Assembly (NCBI RefSeq): GCF_029962835.1
Contig: NC_080582.1
Coordinates: 75,202,177 to 75,266,176 of the forward strand
Length of the DNA stretch: 64,000 nt
Direction: 5' to 3'
Origin: Magnolia sinica
Lineage: Eukaryota > Streptophyta > Magnoliopsida > Magnoliales > Magnoliaceae
Part shown: one piece after another, positions 11,321 through 22,477 of the stretch
How positions within the stretch are numbered: position 1 is the stretch's first letter
Layout: every line of letters starts with the position of its first letter
Notes under the pieces: model-generated
What the model saw: the letters and a program-made list of their open reading frames with translations, nothing else
Database searches by the model: none
Told to the model about the DNA's origin: nothing
Position numbers and translations under genes: made by a program

Positions 11321-11552
11321 GATGGGTGGTGGAGAATGTTCATGGCTGGAGATGATGATGGTGGTGGTGGTGGGGCATGGACGTGGGTTTGGTTATCGAG
11401 GCCCACTGCTCGAGTAACGTGGGACGTGAATTTCCTGCAAACGGTTGTAAGGAGTCCATGCAACGAAAAGCTCTGTGTGGCCCACCGTCATGTACGGGTC
11501 ACATCCCCTTCACCCATCGTCCTGCCGCCTCATGGCATGAGTCAGTTATACG
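11236..11552 (-). pseudogene. MEF11 5' fragment, copy c3
   Basis: Holds the leader, the promoter motifs, the start codon (11320-11318) and 28 codons of MEF11. The join to epsilon lies at gcgacggctcgg. Relative to c4 it lacks 15 bp of MEF11 next to that junction, so it looks like a later deletion of a c4-type junction. It shares the ttcacccatcg variant with c1. Confidence 0.88.
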
Positions 11553-11667
11553 AGAATGGATTGGCTACTCCCCCTGCCACCAGCACCGTGGCTGGTGTTC
11601 GGTGATCTGTGGGCTTCACCGATGTATGTGTTTCATCCATTCCGTTCATCCATTTTTACAGATCATT
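11553..11667. mobile_element. Alpha MITE copy 4, left TIR only
   Basis: Only the first 115 bp of the alpha element remain. The sequence then passes directly into the interior of the beta fold-back element (gcaggcagcctgtcgtg). An internal deletion between alpha and beta explains this. Confidence 0.75.
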
Positions 11668-12959
11668 GCAGGCAGCCTGTCGTGAATTGAATGAATAAAA
11701 ATGGGCAAGAGAGATTGAGGAAGGAGGGGCCTCCAATAGTCAAAAGAAAAAAGAGGTTTTTTCTTCCAGCGGCAGCTTTGATCGAATCCATCTGTAAAGT
11801 AGGAAGGAATTTCAAATTAGATTCCACAAATTTTGACAAGAGAAGAAATTTCTGAAAAAAATTCAGATTGGAGAACAAAAATGGAAAGCACCGTCAAACA
11901 CTACCATCGCCGTTAAGAAATACAGAAGATATATTTTTTTTAAAAATAATAATAATAACTGCTTACGTGGCAGTCTGTCAAGCTGGACTAATGAGATTCC
12001 TAGAGTCAGCGACTCTTTGACTCCAGGAAACAGAGGATCCAGACTCATACCAAAAATATTTTTTCTATAACCCTCTAAATGAGAAGTTGCAAGAAAAAAA
12101 GATAAAAATGCCCTTGCTTTGGATCCATCAGCATTGGTATGACCTTTTATGCCGGAGAGAAGCTACCTTTTATGTTGGAGAGAAGCTACGTCGTATTCAT
12201 TTGGAGAGAGTGATGTGGATGGGATTTGTCATTGGATCTACTAGAAAGTAGATCTAATCCGTTCATCCTTTCGGAAGACGATAACCTTACTAAGATATGA
12301 GACCCTTCGATGCCTAAGTCAAGTTAGAGAATCTGAGTCTTAGTTAAATGTAGAGAGAAAGTGTGAAATATTGCGTCTATGTAGCAATGAGGTTCCCTTG
12401 TACTTATACCTACGTATTGGATGGTCTATGTCCATTAATCTCGGCACGATTCGCTCAATCAGGGGGATCTGCGAATCGTGAGGATATTGTACGCAATCCA
12501 AGGATTGTGTGGTGTGTCATGCGTATCTGCGAGCGAAATATCCGGTCATGTCCTCTTATGGTAGTTTCCCATTTTAGCACGAGATATCCACGTTCCACCC
12601 CTGCCTCGGCTCGGGTTTGGCTCGGGACTCCTGTCGGAAGAGGCCCTAACTGGTGCAAGCACGGGCCTTGTCGAGAAGCTCTCTTCAACTGCACTTGTCA
12701 TCTCAAACTGTCCTTTTGCATATCCGATCGGATTAAGAGGGTGTCGATCCTCGAAATTGCAAGGGTTCGGATCTTCCCATAACAAGTGTTATTGTAATTA
12801 GTTGTTTTAATCAAGACTCAGAGAGTAAACTCGTGCGAAAGATCAACAGCTCCCACTATCGTATCCTCCACGCATGCTGTCGCAATTATGATTTCTATAT
12901 TTGAAGAGATACATCCTCGAGGTTTTCGTCCGCAGGTTAACCTTCAGCGGACGCGTGGC
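11668..12959. repeat. Array unit 4 spacer: half beta element, gamma, delta, epsilon
   Basis: 11668-12052 is nearly the whole right arm of the beta fold-back element. Gamma follows at about 12078-12285 and extends to the gtcattggatctact stretch. Delta at about 12290-12800 is a rearranged version, and epsilon covers about 12815-12960. Confidence 0.7.
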
Positions 12960-13275
12960 GACGATTCGGGCGTGGGTGGCTCGGCCGAGTCGGAGGGAGT
13001 GAGTTGAAATGGCTGACTCGATGACGGAGGCGAGGGCGTTGGGAGAAAGGGAGGTGGGCATGATGGGTGGTGGAGAATGTTCATGGCGGGAGATGATGAT
13101 GGTGGTGGTGGTGGGGCATGGACGTGGGTTTGGTTATCGAGGCCCACTGCTCGAGTAACGTGGGACGTGAATTTCCTGCAAACGGTTGTAAGGAGTCCAT
13201 GCAACGAAAAGCTCTGTGTGGCCCACCGTCATGTACGGGTCACATCCCCTTCGTCCATCGTCCTGCCGCCTCATC
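12960..13275 (-). pseudogene. MEF11 5' fragment, copy c4, with chimeric frame 12843-13061
   Basis: Contains the leader, start codon (13061-13059) and 34 codons. The reading frame continues into epsilon sequence to make a 72-codon chimera (after HARIV it reads ATRPLKVNLRTKTSRM). The junction with epsilon has the 4-base overlap gacg present in both partners. It shares gggagaaagg and catggcggg with c2 and c5. Confidence 0.88.
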
Positions 13276-13288
13276 CTGGACAGAAGAC

Positions 13289-13819
13289 GAGAACGGATTG
13301 GTTACTCCCCACCATCAGCCCCGTGGGTGGTGGTCGGTGATCTGTGGCCCCACCCGATGTATGTTTTTCATCCATTCCGTTCATCCATTTTTACAAATCA
13401 TTTTAGGGCTTTTATCCCAAAAATGAGAAGGATATAAGTCTCGGGTGGACCACACCGTAGGAAAACAATAGCGAATGGATATCCACCATTAAAACCCTCC
13501 TAAGGCCTACTGTATCTTTTGTTTATTTGACATCCAATCATTGATTAGGTCATACAGACTCGATTAAGGGAAAAAGAAATATCAGCTTGATCACAACTTT
13601 TATGGCCCCAAAAGGTTTTTAATGGTCGACATGCATTCAACATTGTTTTATATAATGTGGTCCTTGAGATTAGGATATATCTCATTTTTTGTCTCATATC
13701 ATAAAATGATCTAGAAAAATAGATGGACGGCATGGATGAAACAAATACATCATGGTGGGGTCCACAGAGCACCGATCACCAGCCATTGGCTGGTGGCAGG
13801 AGTAGCCAATCCGTATCCA
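13289..13819. mobile_element. Alpha MITE copy 5
   Basis: Both TIRs are present (gagaacggattgg left, ccaatccgtatcca right). The right flank keeps the 9-mer agttatacg (13820-13828), but the left flank reads cctggacagaagac instead of the duplicated 9-mer. The left part is slightly diverged from copies 1-4, as if replaced by a different family member. Confidence 0.75.
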
Positions 13820-13828
13820 AGTTATACG

Positions 13829-14983
13829 CGGGGATTTTGACCAGAATAACCTCTTTGTACTGCCAAACATAGAGGATCCAGACTCATTCCAATAATATTT
13901 TTTATATAACCCTCTAAATGAGAAGTTGCAAGAAAAAAAAGATAAAAATGCCCTTGCTTTGGATCCATCAGCATTGGTATGACCTTTTATGCCGGAGAGA
14001 AGCTACCTTTTATGTTGGAGAGAAGCTACGTCGTATTCATTTGGAGAGAGTGATGTGGATGGGATTTGTCATTGGATCTACTGGAAAGTAGATCTAATCC
14101 GTTCATCCTTTCGGAAGACGATAACCTTATGCTGATATGAGTTCTCTGTGGCCCACAGAAGAGGCCCTGACTGGTGCAAGCACGGGCCTTTGCTGTTAAA
14201 CGCTGACGGTGTTATGAGTCCAAGCTGAGCTACGGTATGGAAGGGACGTGACTTGGTTTTTATCTCTTGAGTGCCCCATATGTCTCTCCTTCAAGCTCCA
14301 AGGCGGACGATGGACTGTCTTGTTGAATCCTTCCTCAACGAGGGGTTCTGGTTGAGTCATTCAAGTCAGACGTCAGTGGGATGGTCTGATAAGATTTTAA
14401 TCTGACTGTTAGTCTTGGATCAGGAGAGTAATTGTGATCGAGTCGAGAAGCTCTCTTCAACTGCACTTGTCATCTCAAACTGTCCTTTTGCATATCCGAT
14501 CGGATTAAGAGGGTGTCGATCCTCGAAATTGCAAGGGTTCGGATCTTCCCATAACAAGTGTTATTGTAATTAGTTGGCACGGACTCAGAGAGTAAACTCG
14601 TGCGAAAGATCAACAGCTCCCACTATCGTATCCTCCACGCATGCTGTCGCAATTATGATTTCTATATTTGAAGAGATACATCCTCGAGGTTTTCGTCCGC
14701 AGGTTAACCTTCAGCGGACGCGTGGCGACAGTTAAGATCTCGAACTGTCGCAGGACCTATGGTGGACAGCCACATGGGTCACGGGAGACGTCCGAACGAT
14801 GCTTCCTCTGCTCGATAGGGTGGTACTCGTGGTGCATGTCTCGTATCCTAAAACTCAGGCTAACCAACTCAACATGCGAGCCACACAAGCAAGTTGTCTC
14901 AAACCGTCCATTTTCTTACGCGTTTAGCTCCCCTGATATACGGGCACTGTGAGGCCCATCCTATGAATGCCCCGTCACAAATA
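13829..14983. repeat. Array unit 5 spacer, without a MEF11 fragment
   Basis: Beta tip at about 13868-13890, gamma at about 13915-14160, delta at about 14160-14575 and epsilon at about 14577-14730. In place of a MEF11 fragment, epsilon continues as agttaagatctcgaactgtc and about 250 bp of unrelated non-coding sequence up to the next alpha end. A diverged form of the same continuation follows epsilon near 16370, so this is probably the original neighbour of epsilon. Confidence 0.65.
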
Positions 14984-15342
14984 TGAGAACGGATTGGCTA
15001 CTCCCCCTGCCACTAGCCAATGGCTAGTAGTCGGTACTCTGTGGGCCCTACATGATTTATGTGTTTCATTCATGTTCGTCCGTCTATTTTTCTGGATCAT
15101 TTTACAGTGTGAGACTAAAAATGAGGCATATCCCATTCTCAAGTGGTACCACATCACAGGAATCAGTGTTGATTGAATGTAGACCATTAAAAACTTTTTG
15201 AGGGCCATAAAAGTTTTGGATTAAGCTGATCTTTGTTTTTTCCCTTCATTCAGGTCTATATGACCTAATCAACAGATTGATGTCAAATAAACAGTACAGT
15301 GGGCCTTGGGAGGATTTTAGCGGTGGATATCCAATCACTATT
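14984..15342. mobile_element. Alpha-related MITE copy 6, diverged
   Basis: It starts with gagaacggattggctactcc, as the other copies do, but the internal part belongs to a related subfamily: it reads like the complement of the copy 3 middle, including catatagacc-type sequence in reverse. It ends where beta right-arm sequence (attcagattggagaac) begins. The right TIR is missing. Confidence 0.6.
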
Positions 15343-16435
15343 AATTCAGATTGGAGAACGAAAATGGAAAGCACCGTCAAACGCTGCCGTCGCTGTTAAG
15401 AAATACAGAAGATATATTTTTTTTAAAAATAATAATAAAAACTGCTTACGTGGCAGTCTGTCAAGCTGGACTAATGAGATTCCTAGAGTCAGCGACTCTT
15501 TGACTCCAGGAAACAGAGGATCCAGACTCATACCAAAAATATTTTTTCTATAACCCTCTAAATGAGAAGTTGCAAGAAAAAAAGATAAAAATGCCCTTGC
15601 TTTGGATCCATCAGCATTGGTATGACCTTTTATGCCGGAGAGAAGCTACCTTTTATGTTGGAGAGAAGCTACGTCGTATTCATTTGGAGAGAGTGATGTG
15701 GATGGGATTTGTCATTGGATCTACTAGAAAGTAGATCTAATCCGTTCATCCTTTGGGAAGACGATAACCTTATGCTGATATGAGTTCTCTGTGGCCCACA
15801 AGACCTGAGATATGAGAATAATGGTTGTTCATTACTAACCATTTTCATGTGATGTGGTCCATATAATCGGACGGAATGTGACTTGACTCTTTTTGTTGAG
15901 TGCCCTGCAGGTCTCTTCTTCGAGCTCCAAGACGGACGATGGACCTGTCTTGCTAAGTCCTCCTTTAACGTGGGATTGTAGTTGAGTCATTCCGGTCAGG
16001 CGTCAGTGGGGTGGTCTGAGCTTGATTATGATCCGACTATCAGCCTCGGATCGGGAGAGTAATTGTAATTGAGCTGAGAAGCTCTCTTTAACAGTATTGT
16101 CATCTCAAACTATCCTTTTGCATATCCACTCGGATTAAGAGGAGGTCGATCCTTGGAATTGCAAGGGCTCAGATCTTCCCATAAAAGAAGCCCCCTACTC
16201 TTCGAGGTCAAATGCGGACTCGGAGAGTAATGATATTTGGAAGATCAACCATTTCCTCTACCACACTCTTCACATGCACCGTTGAAATCATAACCTCCAC
16301 ATCTGAAGCGTCGCATCTTCGGGATTTTTCGCTCACGGACTAGTCTTTAGTGGACACGTGGCGACGGTTAAGATTTTGAATCCTTGTTTACTAATGGTTG
16401 ACTGCCACGTATGCTCTGTGAGGCATTCGGGCGAT
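15343..16435. repeat. Array unit 6 spacer: beta, gamma, delta, epsilon
   Basis: Beta right end at about 15343-15530, gamma at about 15560-15800, a short stretch with gacctgagatatgagaat, delta at about 15840-16200 and a diverged epsilon at about 16208-16370. After epsilon, 16371-16435 carries its native continuation before the MEF11 join. Confidence 0.65.
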
Positions 16436-16710
16436 GGGAGAAAGGGAGGTGGGCATGATGGGTGGTGGAGAATGTTCATGGCGGGAGATGATGATGGTGG
16501 TGGTGGTGGGGCATGGACGTGGGTTTGGTTATCGAGGCCCACTGCTCGAGTAACGTGGGACGTGAATTTCCTGCAAACGGTTGTAAGGAGTCCATGCAAC
16601 GAAAAGCTCTGTGTGGCCCACCGTCATGTACGGGTCACATCCCCTTCGTCCATCGTCCTGCCGCCTCATGGCATGAGTCAGTTATACTCCCCCTGCCACC
16701 AGCACCGTGG
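16436..16710 (-). pseudogene. MEF11 5' fragment, copy c5 (left arm of inverted repeat)
   Basis: Keeps only seven codons (start codon 16456-16454) plus the full MEF11 leader and promoter region, then the truncated alpha left end. It is the exact reverse complement of 16801-17075, so the two form a hairpin with a 90-bp spacer. Confidence 0.92.
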
Positions 16711-16800
16711 CTGGTGGTCGGTGATCTGTGGGCTTCACCGATGTATGTGTTTCATCCATTCCGTTCATCCATTTTTACAGATCATTTTAGGGCTTTATCC
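16687..16800. mobile_element. Alpha MITE copy 7, left TIR fragment
   Basis: The outer border is deleted in the same way as in copy 3. It runs to agggctttatcc and there meets the inverted copy. Positions 16711-16800 form the spacer of the inverted repeat. Confidence 0.75.
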
Positions 16801-17301
16801 CCACGGTGCTGGTGGCAGGGGGAGTATAACTGACTCATGCCATGAGGCGGCAGGACGATGGACGAAGGGGATGTGACCCGTACATGACGGTGGGCCACAC
16901 AGAGCTTTTCGTTGCATGGACTCCTTACAACCGTTTGCAGGAAATTCACGTCCCACGTTACTCGAGCAGTGGGCCTCGATAACCAAACCCACGTCCATGC
17001 CCCACCACCACCACCATCATCATCTCCCGCCATGAACATTCTCCACCACCCATCATGCCCACCTCCCTTTCTCCCAACGCCCTCGCCTCCGTCATCGAGT
17101 CAGCCATTTCAACTCACTCCCTCCGACTCGGCCGAGCCACCCACGCCCGAATCGTCAAGACCCTCCACGCTCCTCTCCCATCCTTCCTCTCCAACCACCT
17201 CATCAACTTCTACTCCAAACTCGACCTCCCGTCCTCGGCCCTCTCCCTCCTCTCTCTCCACCCCAACCCCTCCGTCGTCTCCTGGACCGCCCTCATATCG
17301 C
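16801..17301 (+). pseudogene. Inverted MEF11 5' fragment, copy c5', longest copy
   Basis: The leader and 82 codons of MEF11 lie in plus orientation with the start codon at 17055-17057. The frame matches the parent through VVSWTALIS, leaves it at 17301 and stops after ten foreign codons. It contains more coding sequence than any other copy, so it cannot be a simple flip of c5, yet its first 275 bp match c5 without a difference that I could find. It ends where the non-coding element at 17302 begins. Confidence 0.92.
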
Positions 17302-18031
17302 GGTCCTCTCGATCGAATTTCGGCAACCCTTGACCCGTATCCGACGTTTGCACACGATCCTAAGCTGGGTCCCGCATATTAGAGTTGACTCAACTCGAAA
17401 CTTGTACCCTAGCGACCGCGCTGTTGCCGCGGTTCCAACGCTGTGACTCGCACATCGATCCGATACCCAAGCTAGAAGATGTAGGCCCGCATTTATTTCG
17501 AGAAAAATGCCGTGCGTTGCGAATCTCGAGAAAATCTCTACAACGTGTTCCATCAATCAATCAATCAACCAAGTCAAGTATACTCCATACTTAAAGTACC
17601 AACACCCATTCCTCTTCCTCCACAAAGTCAACTCTCTCTCCCCTACCCATCCCTCTTTTACAAAAGTTTCAAACAAGACCTTACCTCCCTATTGCCTTCC
17701 TTACAACACCCATCCATATCATCCCATCACCTCTCTCTCTCTCATTTCTATCTTTACTCTCCAATTCCATGAGAGCTCCAATATCTAAGCTCTCTTCCAA
17801 ATACTAAGTGTGGCCCACCTTCTCATCTCCCATCTCAACCTTCCAATCACCATCAACCTCCATCAAAAGTAAAGGCAAGGAGCATAAGAGTCCAAGGAGC
17901 TAAAGAAAGAGGCCGATAGGTGGGTGTTCTACCGTCGAGTTGCATTTGAGGGTCCACTTGTAGGTGGGACCCATTATGATGTATATGTTGTAATCATGAG
18001 GGACCCATAGTGGCGGGGTCCCTCCATCACC

Positions 18032-18032
<1 letters not shown>

Positions 18033-18070
<38 letters not shown>
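18033..18070. repeat. CT microsatellite
   Basis: An uninterrupted run of about 18 CT dinucleotides inside element A. Confidence 0.95.
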
Positions 18071-18073
<3 letters not shown>

Positions 18074-18190
18074 ATCCGTTTTGATGAAGTGGGCCCCACC
18101 AATTTGTGTTTCATTTGCACCATCCATCATGAATGGTGGGACTCCACCATGAAGTGCACCTATATCCGGGCTATCCAGGGTCTGGATATA

Positions 18191-18325
18191 CCCATATCCA
18201 TAGCTCAACTGGTAGACTGAGTGGAGATACCTCGTTTCAACACTTGGGGTCTTGGTATCGATCCCTAATGGGGGTGGCTAACATGAAGTACGTGTACTGA
18301 CGTGGGTGTATACTAACAAGCTAAC
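18191..18325 (+). mobile_element. tRNA-derived SINE
   Basis: Contains an RNA polymerase III box A-like tagctcaactggtagac and a box B-like ggtatcgatccc about 50 bp later, then ggggtggctaacatgaag and an end at tactaacaagctaac. The same sequence, about 80% alike, lies in minus orientation at 46476-46630, where target duplications prove insertion. Length and promoter layout fit a plant SINE. No clear duplication is visible here. Confidence 0.75.
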
Positions 18326-19479
18326 CTGGTGGGTCCCACACATGTGGACCCACCTCATGTGTACATTGAATCTGAACCGTCCATCAGTTTGACGTCCAGC
18401 AGCATGTAGATGCTGGACCGTCAGCTAGATCTGTGGGCCCCACCACATGATGTATGTGTTGCATCACAACCATCCAAATATGTGGGACCCACCATCAGCC
18501 GTCCATCCAGGCGCTGATAACGCTGGCACTTCACTCCCTCTCACACACACGTGTGTGTGTATATATATATATATTATATTATATTATATTTCAGTATATA
18601 GCATATAATATACTAATATTATATTATTAATATATGTAATATGGTGGGCCACTTCCACATGGGACCCACCTTTAATAGGTAAATCAGCACCGTCCAGATT
18701 TTCTGGGCAGCCTTCTGCCGTTTTATTTTATTTATGTAAATATAATATATAATATTGTATAATATATTATATTATATTTAAATAAATGTTATGGTGGGCC
18801 ACACTCACGTGGACCCACCTGATGATCGGATTGGATGGCGTACCTCACACAGCGCTGCTGCTGTGAAGTTGATGTCAGCAAGTTCTGGTGGGATCCACCG
18901 TGATTGTATGTGTTTCATCTGGACAGTGCCACGTACGCCCCACTATGATAGATGTTTTCCATCCAGCCGTCCATCCATCTGTCTCGCTGGCCACTGGCCA
19001 CGCTCGTGGACCCCACCTGCATATATGTGCTTCGTCTGCTTCGCCCGTTTGGACGGTGCCAGGCGCGGCCCCATCATGATGTATGTACTATATGCATGTG
19101 CTGCATCATACCATCCATCAATGGACCCCATGACACCAGCAATTCTATGGGGCCCGCTGGTGTATATGATATATCTAAACCGTCCATCCACTTGGCAGAC
19201 TCGTCTTAAGGCTTAAGACTGAAAATAAGACAGATCTAATATCATGTGGACCACACTACAGAAAACAGTAGGTTTGGACGTCTACCATTGAAACCCTTTG
19301 GGTACAGAAGTTTTGGACCAATATGATACTTGTTTATCCTCTTAATACTTGGTCTTTGTGAACTTATAAATAGACTGGATGGAAATTAAATGCTATGGTA
19401 GGGCCCACTGGAATTTAAAGGTGGAAATCTTTATTACCACTATTATTTGTGGTATGGTCCAAATGATCCTTAAAATATA

Positions 19480-20045
19480 ATTTTCAGCCTAATTGACTTG
19501 GCCCATTTGAGTCCCATTTGAGTCGGCCCATTTATATCAGCTTATTTGATTTGACCCATTGACTTGGCCTATTTGAGTCGGCCCATTGACTCGGTCCATT
19601 TGTATCGGCCCATTTGATCGGCCCATTTGAGTCGGCCCATTGACTCGACTCATTTGTATCAGCCCATTTGATCAACCCAATTGACTTAGCCAATTTTAGT
19701 TAGCCCATTTTAGTCGGCTCATTTGTATCGGCCCATTTGAGTGGACCCATTGACTCGGCCCATTTGTATCGGCCCATTAGAATCGGCCCATCTCTATGAA
19801 ATTTTCTAATAGTGAAAATCACTATTTTCACTGCTATTTATGATGTGGTCCAAATGATATTTTGATCATTGACTCGGCTCATTTGTATCGGCCCATTTGA
19901 TCGGCCCAATTGACTTAGCTCATTTGAGTCGACTCATTGACTCGGCCCATTTGTATCAGCCCATTTAATCGGCCCAATTGATTTGACCCCTTTGTACCGG
20001 CCCATTTGATTTGGTCTATTTGATTCGACCCGTTGATACGGCCTG
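19480..20045. repeat. Degenerate ggcccatttg minisatellite
   Basis: Dozens of variants of cggcccattgactcgg and cggcccatttgtatc follow each other, with a basic unit of about 14-15 bp organised in longer pairs. Further on (20410-20590) a second motif, aggccgattccgattgtcg, repeats. Both are internal to element A and have counterparts at about 36400-37850 in element C. Confidence 0.8.
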
Positions 20046-22477
20046 ATGTTATGTACACTGGCCCATGAGTGAGGCCTAATGTGAAGCGTATATGCGATGT
20101 AATTGAGGCCCATGATTATGTATATTAGGCCCTTATATGAGACCGTGGGCCCATTATACGATTGGACCTATGAGCGTCATTCCTTGGGAGCAATGTTGGT
20201 TAAAGGTCCACATTGATGGACAATGATGGTTACACATCCACATTGTGACCTTCCCAAAGCCTTGTTAGGCCCATTTTCATTATTCTTTTAGTGGGTTAAC
20301 CCTAATCGGTGGGCCCCATTCGATATTAGACGGATGGTTTCGCGCTATCGGGTTTGATATAACCACGGCCGAGGGCCGATCTTTATTTTATGGTTCGATC
20401 GGCTATTCATATATGGACCCCACCTTGTTTAGCCGATTATCGATGTTGATTATCGCGCCGATTATCGAGGCCGATTCCGATTGTCGAGGCCGATCTCGAT
20501 TATTATTGAGGTCGATTCGATTATTAAGGCCGATTCCGATTGTCGAGGATGGAAATCGAGGCCGATTGTCGAGGACCATTGTGATGTATATGTGGCCCAT
20601 ATTTGAGGCCCATTCGATGAGCATTCGACCTCGGCTTGATGCATTTAAGGCCTATGTAATGTATGTGTCCTATGTGATGAGGGCCATTATGATGCATTTG
20701 AGGGTCAGCGATGAGGCCCATGGTGTTGTATATTAGGCCCTTGTGGGAGGCCATAAGTCCACTATATGTTAGCTCTATGTGGGCCATTCCTTGAGGCAAT
20801 ATTGGTTAAATGTCCACATGTTGAGGCCAATTGTCGATGCCGTTTTCGAAACCGATTATAAGTATGTGACAACAGAAAAAGATCATAATACATGCCATAC
20901 GCATCATCGCATATTTGTTATGAGATGTAGTTGACCATTGCATATTTCATTGGGCAAGTTGTTATGAGACTCCGATAGTGGAGGTTATCTCACATGAGCG
21001 CACGGTATAGGATTGATGCATGACTGGTTGTATAACTCATGTATCTTGCATTGTGTGTTGTGATTATCGTATACCCTAGCGACATCAGTGGCCGTAGCCT
21101 CCACAAGCATGTCGTGGATAACTAGATGGGATACCAAAATGTTTAGTTTGAGCATCCGGGCACTTTGGATGTCCATGGGTGAAAGTCCCTAAACCTGTGG
21201 CCGGAGATGCCCCAATGTCGAGACCAAATGGATACATGAGCGCCTAAGTGCAGAATACCGGGAGGCCTCGTCTCTCACTGTGTTGTGGTTAGTTAGGAGG
21301 GGGTATGGCCTTACCCGCCCGTGGGTAGGGGCCATAGCTAGGCTAAGTTTGACCAGCTCATGAATGGGTCCGCTATTGACATGGGATAGGTATTGGTGGG
21401 TCCGCTATCGGTGAGGTCTCTTCCACTTGCATGGTCGTGCGTCAGTGAGCGGCGATTGCATGTAGAGTATACTAGACCTTGGTGATGATCCCAGAGATGT
21501 ACAATACTGATTTGTAGAGCAGGAATTGCATACTCATTCATTCCTTTATTCACTATCCACTCGGGCTGGTGGTGTGCAACTATTTGTTACATGTACCTTC
21601 GCAATGGCGAGGATTTTGGTTGGGGTTCACGACTAACTTGAGATTAGGAGTTTACCACAATGAGTCTGACTATCCAAATTAGGTATGAGACCGGTTTGGA
21701 TAGAAGTCCCTTATAATAGACCTCATAGCCTGTGATACTACATACTATCATCCTAGCTTCACACTCCAGCTTGGTCATTTTATTCGCATCGCATATTGCA
21801 TTACATCCGCGGCATATGGCATTTTGGATTATTGTGTTTCTGCATTTATATTGTCTACGTATGGCGAACGCTATACGTGAACTCATCGGGAGTTATATAT
21901 TGCATTGCATCATCGACATCTGATATTTAGCTCTTTATGACTCCTTATTTGCATATTTGATCTGTATCGTGTATTCTGATATTGATTGACTCATTTCCGC
22001 TTACTCTGATATCGTATGATTCATGAACTTACCAATATTTTCGATATTGTATGATTACGGCGTTGTATCTATGTGCTTGGTACTTATCTTGTGCACACAT
22101 TTTCACCACCCTCTAAGCTTTTTATAAGCTTATGCACAATAGATGCCCGTAGGTGGCATCAGGTTGCAGCAGCGTTAAGCTTGGAGCATGTAGCGGACCT
22201 CTAGAGCTTTGGTTTTGTCATATGTATTTCCCTTTTAGCACTGTATTCAAATGTTTATATTAGTGGATATGTGATGATGATGTTGCCTTTGTGATTTAGG
22301 TAAACTTGTGGTTATGCTTCCTATGAGATAAATGTACGTTGGAAAATCCTCCTTGTAGGATCCCAAGATCGGAACGTAATGTCGCTGGGAGGCGAGAATG
22401 GAGTACTACGGAGGTTGTTGGCACTGGATTCGGCGATCGAGATTTGTGAATCCGATTTTCGGGTTTGGGGCGTGACA

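Larger units (their letters stand above)
6198..16800. repeat. Higher-order tandem array, period about 1.7-1.8 kb
   Basis: Left ends of the alpha MITE occur at 6198, 7975, 9778, 11553, about 13289, about 14984 and about 16687, spaced 1.69-1.80 kb. Between successive alpha copies the modules keep one order: pieces of the beta fold-back element; gamma (containing cccttgctttggatccatc); delta (LTR-like, containing ggggaccctccgatgcc); epsilon (ending cagcggacgcgtggcgac); and then a MEF11 5' fragment. Individual units differ by internal deletions. This is a tandem amplification that began at the MEF11 promoter. Confidence 0.88.
17302..22477 (+). mobile_element. Large non-coding LTR-type element A
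   Basis: About 5.2 kb without retroelement coding sequence. It begins near cggtcctctcgatcg, has a landmark ccgcggttccaacg at about 17432, a CT-rich leader-like part, long tracts of ggcccatttg repeats, and ends ggggcgtgaca. Two further pieces of the same family occur in minus orientation (27358-29392 and 34594-40620). The layout fits a very long LTR or a non-autonomous LTR derivative, most likely gypsy-related. Both ends abut truncated array modules and I see no target-site duplication. A relic; its age cannot be judged without a second LTR. Confidence 0.5.

Noticed and set aside
18191-18260. Possible functional tRNA gene (tagctcaactggtagac and ggtatcgatccc)
   Set aside because: No acceptor stem or complete cloverleaf. 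Sequence continues as a SINE body and a second copy has SINE target duplications.
19480-20045. CRISPR-like array because of regularly spaced repeats
   Set aside because: Units are degenerate, there are no unique spacers of constant length, and this is plant nuclear DNA.
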